Positions 7,415-16,219 are shown, numbered from the stretch's first letter. The stretch is DNA of 64,000 nt from Sellimonas caecigallum (GCF_045038405.1 NZ_CP173660.1:2694997-2758996); one strand, 5' to 3'. A program made the numbers and translations. The notes: generated by a model not told the origin, from the letters alone.

Positions 7415-8305
7415 TTATTCCATTTCCAGATAATCCATCAGCTTCTTATACTGATCCTTCATCCGGACATATCCATGTTCATAGAAAGATGTCAGCCTGT
7501 CGTAATTTTTCTCCAGCCTGGATATTGCTTTGATCTTCGGCCGAAGGACAAAGATTTTTCCTTCCTCTTCCAGTTTTTCGATTTGCTCCATCTGTCTGTT
7601 GTACGTATACGGCCTTCTCAGAATAGTCCTGACAAGATTTGGGTACTTTTTATAAGCGGAACGGTAAATCTTTGCCTCCCCTATGGAAGGCTGTTTCTTT
7701 CTGTATCCTTCGTTCCGTGTAAGGATGATGATGATCTTCTCGCGTCCTTTTTTCATTGCCCGCTGTATCGGAACAGAATCGGCCAAACCACCGTCCAGAT
7801 ATGGAACCCCGTCTATCCTCACGATAGGGGCTGCCAACGGCATACTGCTGGATGCCCGTCCGATTTTCATGAGACGATCTCTGTCTTTCCTTTCGGTCAT
7901 GTACTCTGCTTTTCCCGTTTCGCAATTCGTCGTGACAATCTCACAGTTGATATCCGAATCAAAATACGTATCGTAATCAAAAGGAATCAATTCATTTGGA
8001 TATTTGTCAAAGATCAAGTCCATATCCAGCATGCTTTTTTCTTTAAACATTTTCCGGATTCCCAAATAATAATCCAGTTCTTTTTCTTTGTGAATCATGC
8101 AGTCCCTTGTACGCCCAATCTGCTCCGACACATAATCGACGGCATTGCAGGCACCGGCTGACACTCCGATCACATCTGTCACATACAGATTTTTTTCCAT
8201 CAGAAAATCCAGTGCACCAGATGAAAAGACGCCCCTTGTTGCGCCGCCTTCCAATACAAGTACAGCAGGGACCAGTTGTCGTTTTGTTTTGTCGTTTTGT
8301 TCCAT
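7415..8305 (-). CDS. Patatin-like phospholipase
   Basis: The oxyanion motif GGATRG (about residues 20-25), nucleophile elbow GVSAG (Ser49) and the dyad Asp in DGGLADS define a bacterial patatin. The 296-residue length matches the YjjU/DUF6363-type patatins with a basic C-terminal region. The enzyme would hydrolyse acyl chains from phospholipids or related lipids at the inner membrane face. ATG 8305 is preferred: GGAGGG lies 11 bases upstream, while ATG 8314 abuts that site. Confidence 0.88.
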   Translation of the reverse strand: MEQNDKTKRQLVPAVLVLEGGATRGVFSSGALDFLMEKNLYVTDVIGVSAGACNAVDYVSEQIGRTRDCMIHKEKELDYYLGIRKMFKEKSMLDMDLIFDKYPNELIPFDYDTYFDSDINCEIVTTNCETGKAEYMTERKDRDRLMKIGRASSSMPLAAPIVRIDGVPYLDGGLADSVPIQRAMKKGREKIIIILTRNEGYRKKQPSIGEAKIYRSAYKKYPNLVRTILRRPYTYNRQMEQIEKLEEEGKIFVLRPKIKAISRLEKNYDRLTSFYEHGYVRMKDQYKKLMDYLEME

Positions 8306-8573
8306 AATACACACATCCCTCCTTTACACTATATTATACCCTCCTCTTCTCGGAAGGCAACCAGGATTTTCTGTTTTTCCATGCAAGAAGACTTAGTTTC
8401 CCCAAATTCTTCCCAAAACTCCTTGCACCGTCCGCATCTCCATGGTAAGATAAGCGTTGGGCATCTGCCCTTTATTAGAAAATATGAATTCCATTGCCCG
8501 CAGTATCAGACGAACAGAATCTCTGCATCGCTTCTTGTCTGCGGGAATAATAAAGTAAAGGAGATGAAATGAC

Positions 8574-10214
8574 ATGATCAGTACAAACAATGTTACCCTC
8601 CGCGTTGGGAAGAAGGCTCTTTTCGAAGATGTGACGATCAAATTTACGGAAGGCAATTGCTATGGCCTGATCGGTGCAAACGGTGCCGGAAAATCCACCT
8701 TCCTGAAGATTTTGTCCGGGCAGCTTGAACCGACTAACGGAGAAGTCATCATCACACCGGGGGAACGGTTGTCTTTCCTTCAGCAGGATCATTTTAAATA
8801 TGACGAATACATGGTGCTTGACACTGTCATCATGGGAAATGCGCGCCTTTATGAAATCATGAAAGAAAAGGAAGCGCTTTATGCCAAGGAAGACTTTACC
8901 GATGAAGATGGTATGAAGGCAAGCGAGCTCGAAGGGGAATTTGCCACTATGAACGGCTGGGAGGCAGAATCCGATGCGGCCAACCTTCTGAACGGCCTTG
9001 GAATAGAGACAGACCTTCATTACCAGTACATGAAAAATCTCACAGGTGCCGAGAAAGTCAAGGTACTTCTCGCTCAGGCTCTTTTTGGTAATCCAGATAT
9101 CCTGTTGCTGGATGAGCCGACCAACCACCTGGACCTGGATGCTATCGCGTGGCTGGAAGAATTCCTGATCAATTTTAACAACACAGTCATTGTAGTATCC
9201 CACGACCGTTATTTCCTGAACAAAGTCTGCACACAGATCGCAGACATCGATTACGGTAAAATCCAGCTTTATGCCGGAAATTATGATTTCTGGTATGAAT
9301 CCAGTCAGCTTCTGATCCGTCAGATGAAAGAGGCAAACAAGAAAAAAGAAGAAAAGATCAAAGAATTGAAGGAGTTTATCTCCCGTTTCAGCGCAAATGC
9401 TTCCAAATCCAAACAGGCGACATCCCGAAAAAAGGCGCTGGAGAAAATCCAGTTGGATGAGATCCGCCCGTCAAGCCGAAAATATCCATACATTGATTTC
9501 CGTCCAAACCGCGAGATCGGAAACGAAGTGCTGACTGTGGAAGGGCTCTCCAAGACGATAGATGGAGTAAAGGTTCTGGACAACCTGAGCTTTACCATCA
9601 ATCACGATGACAAAGTCGCTTTCGTTGGAAGCAACGAGCTTGCAAAGACGACCCTCTTCCAGATCCTTGCAGGAGAAATGGAACCGGATGAAGGGACATA
9701 CAAATGGGGAATTACCACAAGTCAGGCATATTTCCCGAAAGACAGTGGAAAAGAGTTTGACAGTGACTACACGATCACAGAATGGCTCACTCAGTATTCT
9801 GAAGAAAAAGATGTGACATATGTGCGCGGTTTCCTTGGCCGTATGTTATTTGGCGGCGAAGACGGCGTCAAAAGAGTCAATGTACTCTCAGGAGGAGAAA
9901 AAGTAAGATGTCTTCTTTCCAAGATGATGATCTCCGGCGCAAACGTCCTTCTTTTTGATGAACCGACCAACCACCTGGACATGGAATCCATCACAGCACT
10001 GAATAACGGAATGATCAAATTCCCAGGTGTAATCCTCTTCTCATCCAGAGACCATCAGATCGTTCAGACGACCGCAAACCGCATCATGGAAATTATGCCG
10101 AACGGACAGATGATCGATAAGATCACAACTTACGATGAATACCTGGAGAGCGATGAGATGGCAAGGAAGCGCCAGACATACGCTACAACAGCTGAAGAAG
10201 AGGCAGACGATTAA
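8574..10214 (+). CDS. ABC-F family ATPase (YkpA/YbiT-like)
   Basis: Two ABC domains are joined by a charged linker (about residues 240-300). Domain 1 has GANGAGKST and LLLDEPTNHLDL. Domain 2 has the variant Walker A GSNELAKTT, LSGGEK and LLFDEPTNHLDM. There are no membrane segments. The AKTT Walker A and TTSQAYFPKD segment are usual in the YkpA branch, so they are not defects. ABC-F proteins act on the ribosomal E site to help stalled translation. GGAG precedes the ATG. A 7-bp CCCGCAG/CTGCGGG hairpin at about 8496-8547 lies in the leader and could be regulatory; no T-run follows it. Confidence 0.93.
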   Translation: MISTNNVTLRVGKKALFEDVTIKFTEGNCYGLIGANGAGKSTFLKILSGQLEPTNGEVIITPGERLSFLQQDHFKYDEYMVLDTVIMGNARLYEIMKEKEALYAKEDFTDEDGMKASELEGEFATMNGWEAESDAANLLNGLGIETDLHYQYMKNLTGAEKVKVLLAQALFGNPDILLLDEPTNHLDLDAIAWLEEFLINFNNTVIVVSHDRYFLNKVCTQIADIDYGKIQLYAGNYDFWYESSQLLIRQMKEANKKKEEKIKELKEFISRFSANASKSKQATSRKKALEKIQLDEIRPSSRKYPYIDFRPNREIGNEVLTVEGLSKTIDGVKVLDNLSFTINHDDKVAFVGSNELAKTTLFQILAGEMEPDEGTYKWGITTSQAYFPKDSGKEFDSDYTITEWLTQYSEEKDVTYVRGFLGRMLFGGEDGVKRVNVLSGGEKVRCLLSKMMISGANVLLFDEPTNHLDMESITALNNGMIKFPGVILFSSRDHQIVQTTANRIMEIMPNGQMIDKITTYDEYLESDEMARKRQTYATTAEEEADD

Positions 10215-10242
10215 TTTTTCATTTGAAATATTCTTGATCAAA

Positions 10243-10282
10243 ACAGGCGTCGCACGTGTTTTTCGTGCAGCGCCTGTTTTTG
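10243..10282 (+). terminator. Rho-independent terminator of the ABC-F gene
   Basis: ACAGGCGTCGCACG pairs with CGTGCAGCGCCTGT and is followed by a T-run. Confidence 0.85.
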
Positions 10283-10915
10283 TTACCATGGTTTTACTTC
10301 ATCTTGATAATATGTAATTCCCTCTTCTTCAATTCTGTATTCCCCATTTTCCAAAACTGCGATTGTGACAGCACAATTTTTCTGAACACCGTTTCCCCAG
10401 AACTGAGAGAGCGTATGTCCTTTGATATGGGAAAGGATAGCGCAGAGTGCTGCTCCGTGTGTGGACACAAGAATTGTCTGTTTGGCCTCAAACTCTTCTT
10501 TTTTCAAACTCTCCAGGAAATCGCCGGTTCGTCGTAGCAGTTCTGCAAAAGTTTCCCCTCCTTCTGGCGCATGGTATTTTTCCGGTGCGTGAAAGAAATT
10601 CAAAAACTCCGGATCCGGAATTTCCAAATGATCTTCTTTACAGCATAGTCCCTCATAGATTCCAAATCCCATCTCTTCCAGTCTCTCATCTTCAATAAGC
10701 GTAACTTTCCGGTCCCCCAAAACGAGGCGTGCCGTCTCTTTTGCCCGAGTTAGCGGACTTGTGTATGCTGCATCAAATTGGATTCCCTTGAGCCCTTTCC
10801 CTGTCTCCTCTGCAAGATGTATCCCGAAGGCATTCAGAGGAATGTCAGATTTCCCCTGCAGTTTTCGCACTTTATTCCAGTCTGTCTCTCCGTGACGGAT
10901 AAAATATATTTTCAT
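10283..10915 (-). CDS. Histidine phosphatase family protein (phosphoglycerate mutase-like)
   Basis: The N-terminal RHGETDWN motif carries the phospho-accepting His (about residue 8), with the supporting Arg/Glu in SPLTRAKETA and the second His in VSTHGAA (about 150). The 210-residue length suits small-molecule phosphatases of the CobC/GpmB-like group. The substrate is not clear: there are no cobalamin genes next to it. AGGAGG lies upstream of the ATG. Confidence 0.88.
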   Translation of the reverse strand: MKIYFIRHGETDWNKVRKLQGKSDIPLNAFGIHLAEETGKGLKGIQFDAAYTSPLTRAKETARLVLGDRKVTLIEDERLEEMGFGIYEGLCCKEDHLEIPDPEFLNFFHAPEKYHAPEGGETFAELLRRTGDFLESLKKEEFEAKQTILVSTHGAALCAILSHIKGHTLSQFWGNGVQKNCAVTIAVLENGEYRIEEEGITYYQDEVKPW

Positions 10916-10979
10916 GGTCTCTTCCTCCTTTTCGCTGTGTACCAGTATATCATATCTTTATGCAGATTTCAGTATAACC

Positions 10980-11008
10980 TTGCTCTTTTCGGGAAATCCA
11001 TGTATACT
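10980..11008 (+). promoter_or_regulatory. Sigma-A promoter for luxS
   Basis: TTGCTC (10980-10985) and TATACT (11003-11008) have a 17-base spacer. About 70 bases of leader separate it from the luxS start; I see no known riboswitch in that leader. Confidence 0.65.
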
Positions 11009-11083
11009 TTGGTTAGTGTCCGCAGCCGGAGAATTTGCGCTCTGTCCTTCGGATATGTCTACAAAGAACACAGGAGGTTAAAA

Positions 11084-11563
11084 ATGGAAAAGATCGCTAG
11101 TTTTACGATAAACCACTTGAAATTGCTACCAGGAGTGTATGTCTCAAGAAAAGACCATGTGAACGGAACTGTCATCACGACTTTCGATCTGCGCATGACA
11201 CGTCCAAATTACGAACCTGTCATGAACACAGCGGAAATACATGCCATCGAGCACCTCGGCGCCACTTTTCTCCGCAACCATGAGGATTATGGAACACGGA
11301 CCATCTATTTTGGGCCAATGGGATGCAGAACCGGTTTCTACTTGGTTCTGGCTGGAGATTTTGAATCCGCTGATATCATACCGCTCGTAAAAGAAATGTA
11401 TGAGTTTATTGCCGGATATGAGGGGGATGTTCCGGGTGCTACTGCAAGAGACTGCGGAAATTATCTGGATATCAATCTTCCGATGGCTAAATATCTTGCA
11501 TCCAAATATTTGGATCAAGTTTTAAATGTGATCTCCGAAGAACGTCTCGTATACCCGGAATAA
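11084..11563 (+). CDS. luxS: S-ribosylhomocysteine lyase LuxS
   Basis: The 159-residue enzyme converts S-ribosylhomocysteine to homocysteine and the AI-2 precursor DPD. It shows the metal-binding HAIEH motif (His53, His57), the catalytic GCRTGFY segment (Cys81) and the third metal ligand in ARDCGNYLD (Cys124). AGGAGG precedes ATG 11084; an open frame runs further upstream but lacks support. No methyl-cycle genes are adjacent. The 3' end of a group II intron (minus strand) abuts the stop codon, and the last base of TAA seems to belong to the intron. Confidence 0.96.
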   Translation: MEKIASFTINHLKLLPGVYVSRKDHVNGTVITTFDLRMTRPNYEPVMNTAEIHAIEHLGATFLRNHEDYGTRTIYFGPMGCRTGFYLVLAGDFESADIIPLVKEMYEFIAGYEGDVPGATARDCGNYLDINLPMAKYLASKYLDQVLNVISEERLVYPE

Positions 11564-11600
11564 TAGGGTAGAGGGAGAGTAAAATCTCGCCCCTCCCGTT

Positions 11601-11631
11601 GAACCGTACGTACGGGTCTCGTATACGGCTC
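11601..11631 (-). ncRNA. Group II intron domain V
   Basis: The minus strand reads GAGCCGTATACGAG, a short loop, then CGTACGTACGGTTC, a typical domain V hairpin with an AC/GC bulge. The following GGGAGGGG...CTCCCTC stem up to 11564 fits domain VI with a branch-point A. Confidence 0.8.
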
Positions 11632-11637
11632 TACAAC

Positions 11638-12942
11638 TTATATTCCAACTTTTACTAAGTAATAGGATAAAGGATTGAGCAGTCCAGCTCCGTCTTTTAT
11701 CCTGTTTTCAAGTAAATCTTTACTGATTATGAAATTCACTACGTTCATTCCACTTCTTCTGTACCACCCTAGCCTTGAATTTGCCACTTTATAGATTTCT
11801 TCACGGCTAAAACCATTATGATTCTTCCAGTTTAAGTAACTCAGATTCCTGTAGACGGTTTTCGGCTTCTTCCACTGCTTCATGACGATTACTCTTATCT
11901 TGTGCCGCAGCCATTCCCCAAACTTCTCCATATACTCTTTCATCAGCCCAATCCGAAAGTAATTAATCCATCCTCTTACCATTTCATTAACGCGTTTGAT
12001 TGTAGCCGCCAGAGGTCTTGCGACTGCTCTGCCTCTTTTCAGATATTCACTCAGTTTCTTTTTGAGTTTCTTTTTCTTTTCCGTAGTGGGTTTTACTTTC
12101 CATTCTCCACCATTCTTCAGAAATGTGAATCCCAGATATTTACTCCGTGTCGGTCTGACAACTTTCGTTTTGGTTGCATTTACTTTCAGGAATAGTTTCC
12201 TTTCCAACCAGTTACTTATGGATTTCATTACCCGGTTGGCTGCCATTTCACTTTTTGTAAATATCAGCACATCGTCTGCATACCTCGTAAACCGGAGCCC
12301 TCTGTATTCCAGTTCTTTGTCCAACTTATCAAGATACACATTTGAACATACGACGGAAAGCGGACCCCCTTGCGGCACGCCCGTGATTGTCGCTTTCTCC
12401 AACCCGTTTTCCATTACTCCTGCTTTCAGATATTTCCGAATCAGATTTAATGTGGTACTGTCATTTACCTGTTCCCTTAGTATCTGAATTAGTTTGTCAT
12501 GATTTACCTTATCGAAAAACTGTTCTATATCTATATCTACTACCCATTCATACCCTTCATTCAAGTATTCCAGTGCCTGTCTGATGGCATCATGGCAACT
12601 TCTTCCCGGTCTGAACCCGTAGCTGTAGTCACTGAATATTTTCTCGTAAATATCAGATATAGGCTGTGATATTGCCTGCTGGATTGTTCGGTCTAGCGCC
12701 GTCGGTATCCCTAACGGTCTTTTCTTTCCGTTGTCTTTTGGAATGAATACTCTTCGGACTGGCTTCGGTATATAGGTTCTGTTTCTGAGAGACGTTATGA
12801 TTTTCTCCCGGTTCTCTCTTATATAGTTCCCCAACTCCTCTACCGTAACTCCGTCAACGCCACCCGTGCCTTTATTGGCAACTACCTTTTTATAGGCTCT
12901 GTTCAGGTTTTCTTTTGTTAAAATCACTTCTATTAATTCCAT
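11638..12942 (-). CDS. ltrA: Group II intron reverse transcriptase/maturase
   Basis: The 434-residue protein has RT blocks in order: GIPTALDRTIQQA, the YGFRPGRSCHDA finger segment, VVDIDIEQFFD, GVPQGGPLS and the catalytic FTRYADDVLIF. A maturase (domain X) region around residues 290-400 follows. It ends without an HNH endonuclease domain, as in class C intron proteins. It would bind and splice its intron and copy it into DNA. The ATG is preceded by AGGAG. Though the ORF is intact, the intron RNA is split by an IS, so splicing is probably blocked. Confidence 0.95.
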   Translation of the reverse strand: MELIEVILTKENLNRAYKKVVANKGTGGVDGVTVEELGNYIRENREKIITSLRNRTYIPKPVRRVFIPKDNGKKRPLGIPTALDRTIQQAISQPISDIYEKIFSDYSYGFRPGRSCHDAIRQALEYLNEGYEWVVDIDIEQFFDKVNHDKLIQILREQVNDSTTLNLIRKYLKAGVMENGLEKATITGVPQGGPLSVVCSNVYLDKLDKELEYRGLRFTRYADDVLIFTKSEMAANRVMKSISNWLERKLFLKVNATKTKVVRPTRSKYLGFTFLKNGGEWKVKPTTEKKKKLKKKLSEYLKRGRAVARPLAATIKRVNEMVRGWINYFRIGLMKEYMEKFGEWLRHKIRVIVMKQWKKPKTVYRNLSYLNWKNHNGFSREEIYKVANSRLGWYRRSGMNVVNFIISKDLLENRIKDGAGLLNPLSYYLVKVGI

Positions 12943-13204
12943 CGTTGTTACTCCTCTGACCTATCTCAAGATTCATACATATCGCCCCTCTAGGTATAGA
13001 CAGTATTCCTCGGTTACGTTCCTACTTTTCCTGTCCACCCGATTTCCGGCTCATGTATTATTTTAAACATAGCGATTCGTACTATAAATCGTTTCCGTCC
13101 TTCGGCTATATTCCCACTGGGGCTTCGCCTACTATGACATCATCTGACTCCCTCTCCAAACCTTTTTCGACCATACCTCCCGGTATGTGAGTAGGGTCTC
13201 CCGA

Positions 13205-13212
13205 GGTAAGAC
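13205..13212. repeat. Target-site duplication, left copy (GGTAAGAC)
   Basis: The eight bases GGTAAGAC immediately precede the TG left end of the IS and recur right after its CA right end. Eight bp fits the IS21 family. Confidence 0.85.
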
Positions 13213-13219
13213 TGTGCGT

Positions 13220-13358
13220 GGTAAGGTAATTTTACAGCCACAGGGTAAGGAGTTTTTTACATGACGCGGTAAGAACTTTTTTACATCATGCGGTAACGAC
13301 TTTTTTACATGAGATGGTAAGAAGTTCTTTACACTGTACGGTAATCACTTTTTTACAT
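13220..13358 (+). repeat. Left-end transposase-binding repeats of the IS (6 units)
   Basis: Six copies of a box like GGTAAGGAGTTTTTTACAT begin at 13220, 13244, 13268, 13292, 13316 and 13340, an exact 24-bp period (about two helical turns). IS21 elements carry such multiple IstA sites, usually fewer. Confidence 0.88.
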
Positions 13359-13406
13359 CCCCTGCGGCGAGTTTTATCACAGGAGGAGTCAGCAGTTCAT
13401 CCGATT

Positions 13407-13430
13407 TTGTATACTGTAAGCAGTACACAA
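13407..13430 (+). promoter_or_regulatory. Near-palindrome before istA, possible operator
   Basis: TTGTATACTG-TAAG-CAGTACACAA is a 10-bp inverted repeat with one mismatch, 15 bases upstream of the istA start and next to its ribosome site. It may be an operator or a translation-blocking hairpin. Confidence 0.45.
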
Positions 13431-13444
13431 GAGAGGAGACCTTT

Positions 13445-15019
13445 ATGCTGACAAAAACAAAAATGCAGGAAATACAGGATTTAAAACTACAAGGTTACAC
13501 AAAAGCTGATATTATCAGGTACTATGAAGCGCAGGGGCGCAAGCCTCCCAGCCGCCCCACGATCAGTAAGTATTATGACATGGATGTAATCCCGGATGAT
13601 CCAGGCGCTAAGCTTGCAAAACCAAAAACATTTGACGCGGAGCCTTTCCGCAGCACGATTATCAGAATCCTTGAGACGAACAGTGGAAAAAGTTTCTGTA
13701 TGTCATCTGTTTACGATGTCCTGGAAGAAAAATTCATCGAAAACGGAGCGTATGAAAAACTTCCCGGGAACCAGCAGACACTCCGCAACTATGTCCACTA
13801 TCTTGAGGATTCCGGACAGATCAACAGGGAACCGGAGCATCATCGTATCTATGATTATGTTTTTGACATCCCGCCCGGAGAACAGATGCTCATCGACTTC
13901 GGTGCGGAGACTCTCTCAAAAACAACGCACATCCATTTCATCTGCCTTTTGCTGCGTTACAGTCGTTTTTTATGCGTCTATGCACAGGATCACAAGTATA
14001 ACTCGGAAGAGGCCTGTAAGGCGATCTATCGTAGTTTCTGCAGACTTGGAGGGCGTCCTAAGGAACTGGTCATCGATCAGGACGCCGTGTTTGTCGCCAG
14101 TGAAACCTATGGTGAAGTCATCAAGACCAGGACCTTTGAAGATTTCTGTACAGAACAGGATATCCGGCTCTGGGTGTGTAATAAGGCGGACCCGGAAAGC
14201 AAGGGACCTATCGAAAACTCTGTCGGGTTCGTGAAGAAAAACTTCTTCAGTGCGCGGAAGGTCACCTGTATTGATGATGTGTGGCGTTCCCTTCCCGGAT
14301 GGCTGGAACGCAAAAACCAGCGGATCCACCGTTCCACCTTACGGGTTCCAAAAGCAGTCTACGACAGCGTTGAAAAGTCAGCCATGCGGCCTCTTCTTCC
14401 ATCCGTGTATGAAACATCTCCGAATACGTTCCGCACTTATGAAATCGCAGCATTGCCTTACGTCCTGTATAAATCATGCAGGTATTCGGTTCCCCGTGAT
14501 TATGCGTTCAAAACAGTACGGTTCAAAGTTGTCAGTGGCAAAATCCACATTTATGATGACCAGCTGAACTATATCTGTTCTCATAATCTCAGCGAGAGGA
14601 AAGGAAGTGTCAATCAGCTCCCGGAACACCGGAAACAGGACTCCGGAGACTGGATCGAGATCATGGAACGTCTCCGCGGGAAATGGAACTGCTATGACTT
14701 CCAGCACTTCATCAATGGTGTAAAAAAGGAAAATCCACGGCATATCTCCAAACAGCTTCGGGCAATTGAACAGTTCCTTGATTCTGAGAATCCGGATAAA
14801 TCCCTGGTAGCACAGGTAATGAAGGAGTGCTGCCAGAAATACCGGTATCAGTTCTCACAGTTTAAAGTTGTTTACAGCCTTGCAAAAGCCGGCCGGGAAC
14901 TGACATCAGATGACTGTCGCGCCCAAGTCCCATCCGGTAATGTCAGCTATACAGATCTCTCTGTTTATGCGAAAGCATTTCAGGAACGCATAGAACGGAA
15001 GGAGGCTGCTATTCAATGA
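13445..15019 (+). CDS. istA: IS21-family transposase IstA
   Basis: The 524-residue DDE transposase begins with a helix-turn-helix region (about residues 1-45, including YTKADIIRYY and SRPTISKYY). The catalytic core has Asp in MLIDFGAET, Asp in VIDQDAV and Glu in PESKGPIENSVGFVKK. A beta-barrel and basic C-terminus follow. It cuts and joins the IS ends with the help of IstB. GGAG precedes the ATG; the stop overlaps the istB start (ATGA at 15016-15019), showing coupled translation. Reading frame is intact. Confidence 0.95.
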   Translation: MLTKTKMQEIQDLKLQGYTKADIIRYYEAQGRKPPSRPTISKYYDMDVIPDDPGAKLAKPKTFDAEPFRSTIIRILETNSGKSFCMSSVYDVLEEKFIENGAYEKLPGNQQTLRNYVHYLEDSGQINREPEHHRIYDYVFDIPPGEQMLIDFGAETLSKTTHIHFICLLLRYSRFLCVYAQDHKYNSEEACKAIYRSFCRLGGRPKELVIDQDAVFVASETYGEVIKTRTFEDFCTEQDIRLWVCNKADPESKGPIENSVGFVKKNFFSARKVTCIDDVWRSLPGWLERKNQRIHRSTLRVPKAVYDSVEKSAMRPLLPSVYETSPNTFRTYEIAALPYVLYKSCRYSVPRDYAFKTVRFKVVSGKIHIYDDQLNYICSHNLSERKGSVNQLPEHRKQDSGDWIEIMERLRGKWNCYDFQHFINGVKKENPRHISKQLRAIEQFLDSENPDKSLVAQVMKECCQKYRYQFSQFKVVYSLAKAGRELTSDDCRAQVPSGNVSYTDLSVYAKAFQERIERKEAAIQ

Positions 15020-15819
15020 ACCGTGAAATCTTAAAAAGTATGGATACCGGTCATATCCCCGTACAGCGGCTCACAGCGTTGCTTGAAACATTTACCTTAA
15101 AGCACGCGGCGCGAATGCTTCCGGATCTTCTGGAAACTGCAGACCTGCAGGACTCTTCCTGCAGGGAATTCCTTCTGGCTGTTCTCGAGACCGAAGTCAA
15201 AGGTCGGAATGAACGGCGTCGGAAACGTAACTATTCCGCAGCGCATTTTCCACCAAATATCCGACCATTGGAAGAGTTTGATCCGGAAGAGCTGGAGTCA
15301 GGTATTACCCACGCGCAGCTCTCCGTATTGAAAGAATTATCCTGGCTGGACAACTGCGGAAACCTTGTCTTTGCGGGGCCTCCGGGCCTCGGCAAGACCA
15401 TGATTGCCTGTGGTCTTGGTCTACAGGCTGTCAACAGTGGCTATACTGTATGTTTTGAGAAGATGACCAACCTGATTAAGATTCTCGACACCGCAGAAAC
15501 AGAGCGCGCAGCCGGATTTCGACTCAAAAATATCAAGAAAGCACAGCTTGTCATCATTGATGAGATCGGCTATACACCGATAAGCCGCGGACAGGCAAAC
15601 CGCTTTTTCACATTTATCAGTGACACCTATGAAACCAGTTCCATCATCTTTACCACCAATAAAGAGATCGTTGATTGGGCTGAGATGATGGGGGATCCAG
15701 TACTTACCACTGCAATGCTGGACCGGATCCTGCATCATGCCAAGTGTTACTCTTTCCGCGGAGAATCCTACCGGCTGAAGCACCCTGACCTGTACCCACA
15801 GGGAGACGCAGGGATGTAA
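15016..15819 (+). CDS. istB: IS21-family helper ATPase IstB
   Basis: The 267-residue AAA+ protein is DnaC-like, with Walker A GPPGLGKTM (about residues 119-127) and Walker B LVIIDEIGY. IstB remodels target DNA and stimulates IstA. Its stop codon lies in the first right-end repeat (15814). The residues around the sensor motif TTNKEI are kept, so the protein should be functional. Confidence 0.95.
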   Translation: MNREILKSMDTGHIPVQRLTALLETFTLKHAARMLPDLLETADLQDSSCREFLLAVLETEVKGRNERRRKRNYSAAHFPPNIRPLEEFDPEELESGITHAQLSVLKELSWLDNCGNLVFAGPPGLGKTMIACGLGLQAVNSGYTVCFEKMTNLIKILDTAETERAAGFRLKNIKKAQLVIIDEIGYTPISRGQANRFFTFISDTYETSSIIFTTNKEIVDWAEMMGDPVLTTAMLDRILHHAKCYSFRGESYRLKHPDLYPQGDAGM

Positions 15820-15952
15820 AAATCTTCTTACCGGATAAAGTAAGAAAGTGCTTACCTTACGATGTAAAAATCTGCTTACCAGGGTATGTAAAAAACTCCT
15901 TACCATACGGTGTAAAAAACATCTTACCTAACAATGTAAAAAAGTGCTTGAC
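15814..15952 (-). repeat. Right-end transposase-binding repeats of the IS (6 units)
   Basis: Inverted versions of the left box, like ATGTAAAAAACTCCTTACC, start at 15814, 15838, 15862, 15886, 15910 and 15934, again exactly 24 bp apart. The outermost copy is slightly degenerate (CTTGAC). Confidence 0.88.
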
Positions 15953-15959
15953 ATTTGCA

Positions 15960-15967
15960 GGTAAGAC
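15960..15967. repeat. Target-site duplication, right copy (GGTAAGAC)
   Basis: It is identical to 13205-13212. Removing the IS and one copy rejoins a continuous group II intron domain I. Confidence 0.85.
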
Positions 15968-16216
15968 ACTAATCTTTCGTTCCACAACCTCTTGATTTAC
16001 AACTTCGGTTTACGTTTACCATTCGGGCTTCGGTTTGATATGCAACCTTACCCACCTAATCGCCTGATCAAGTTTCTGTTCGTAGGCTCAAGAACTTTGC
16101 TACACCACTTCCTTCACCCATGCCATTACTGGCACCGGTTTGTGGTTCGCTACACTTGGCGGTAAATACCCGTGACTGGACTTGCACCAGTAAGATTAGT
16201 GCCATGCTCGGCACAC
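15968..16216 (-). ncRNA. 5' part of the group II intron RNA (domain I), cut off by the IS
   Basis: On the minus strand it starts GTGTGCCGAGCATGGCAC and contains GGTGCAAGTCCAGTCACGGG, a sequence typical of bacterial group II intron domain I. No protein-coding frame is present. It continues beyond the IS at 13204 down to the RT gene. Confidence 0.8.
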
Positions 16217-16219
16217 GTA

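Larger units (their letters stand above)
13213..15959 (+). mobile_element. IS21-family insertion sequence, complete (2747 bp)
   Basis: It starts TGTGCG and ends TTTGCA (TG...CA ends as in IS21), carries istA and istB with an overlapping ATGA junction, and is flanked by an 8-bp duplication. Each end has six repeats of a 19-bp box at a perfect 24-bp period, and the first box lies 7 bp from each tip. Genes are intact, so it may be active. It is inserted in the group II intron in the opposite orientation. Confidence 0.93.
11563..16216 (-). mobile_element. Group II intron (class C-like), interrupted by an IS21-family element
   Basis: The intron runs on the minus strand from GTGTG at 16216 (consensus GUGYG) to ...CTAT at about 11563 (consensus AY). 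It includes the 5' domain-I stretch with GGTGCAAGTCC, an intron reverse transcriptase and a domain V/VI end. The 5' exon is the Rho-independent terminator of the DUF5662 gene, the usual target of class C introns. The IS21-type element at 13213-15959 splits the domain-I region. Without it and one target repeat the intron is about 1.9 kb, a normal size. The exact 3' junction could be a few bases off. Confidence 0.85.

Noticed and set aside
9620..9660. Defective second Walker A (GSNELAKTT) in the ABC-F protein
   Set aside because: The AKTT form is normal in the YkpA branch of ABC-F proteins.
12050..12500. Plus-strand open frames within the reverse transcriptase gene
   Set aside because: They are antisense shadows without ribosome sites, in a region fully explained by the minus-strand RT.
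13240..13360. CRISPR-like array (24-bp periodic repeats)
   Set aside because: The repeats are transposase-binding boxes with 5-bp spacers, mirrored at the other end of the IS21-family element.
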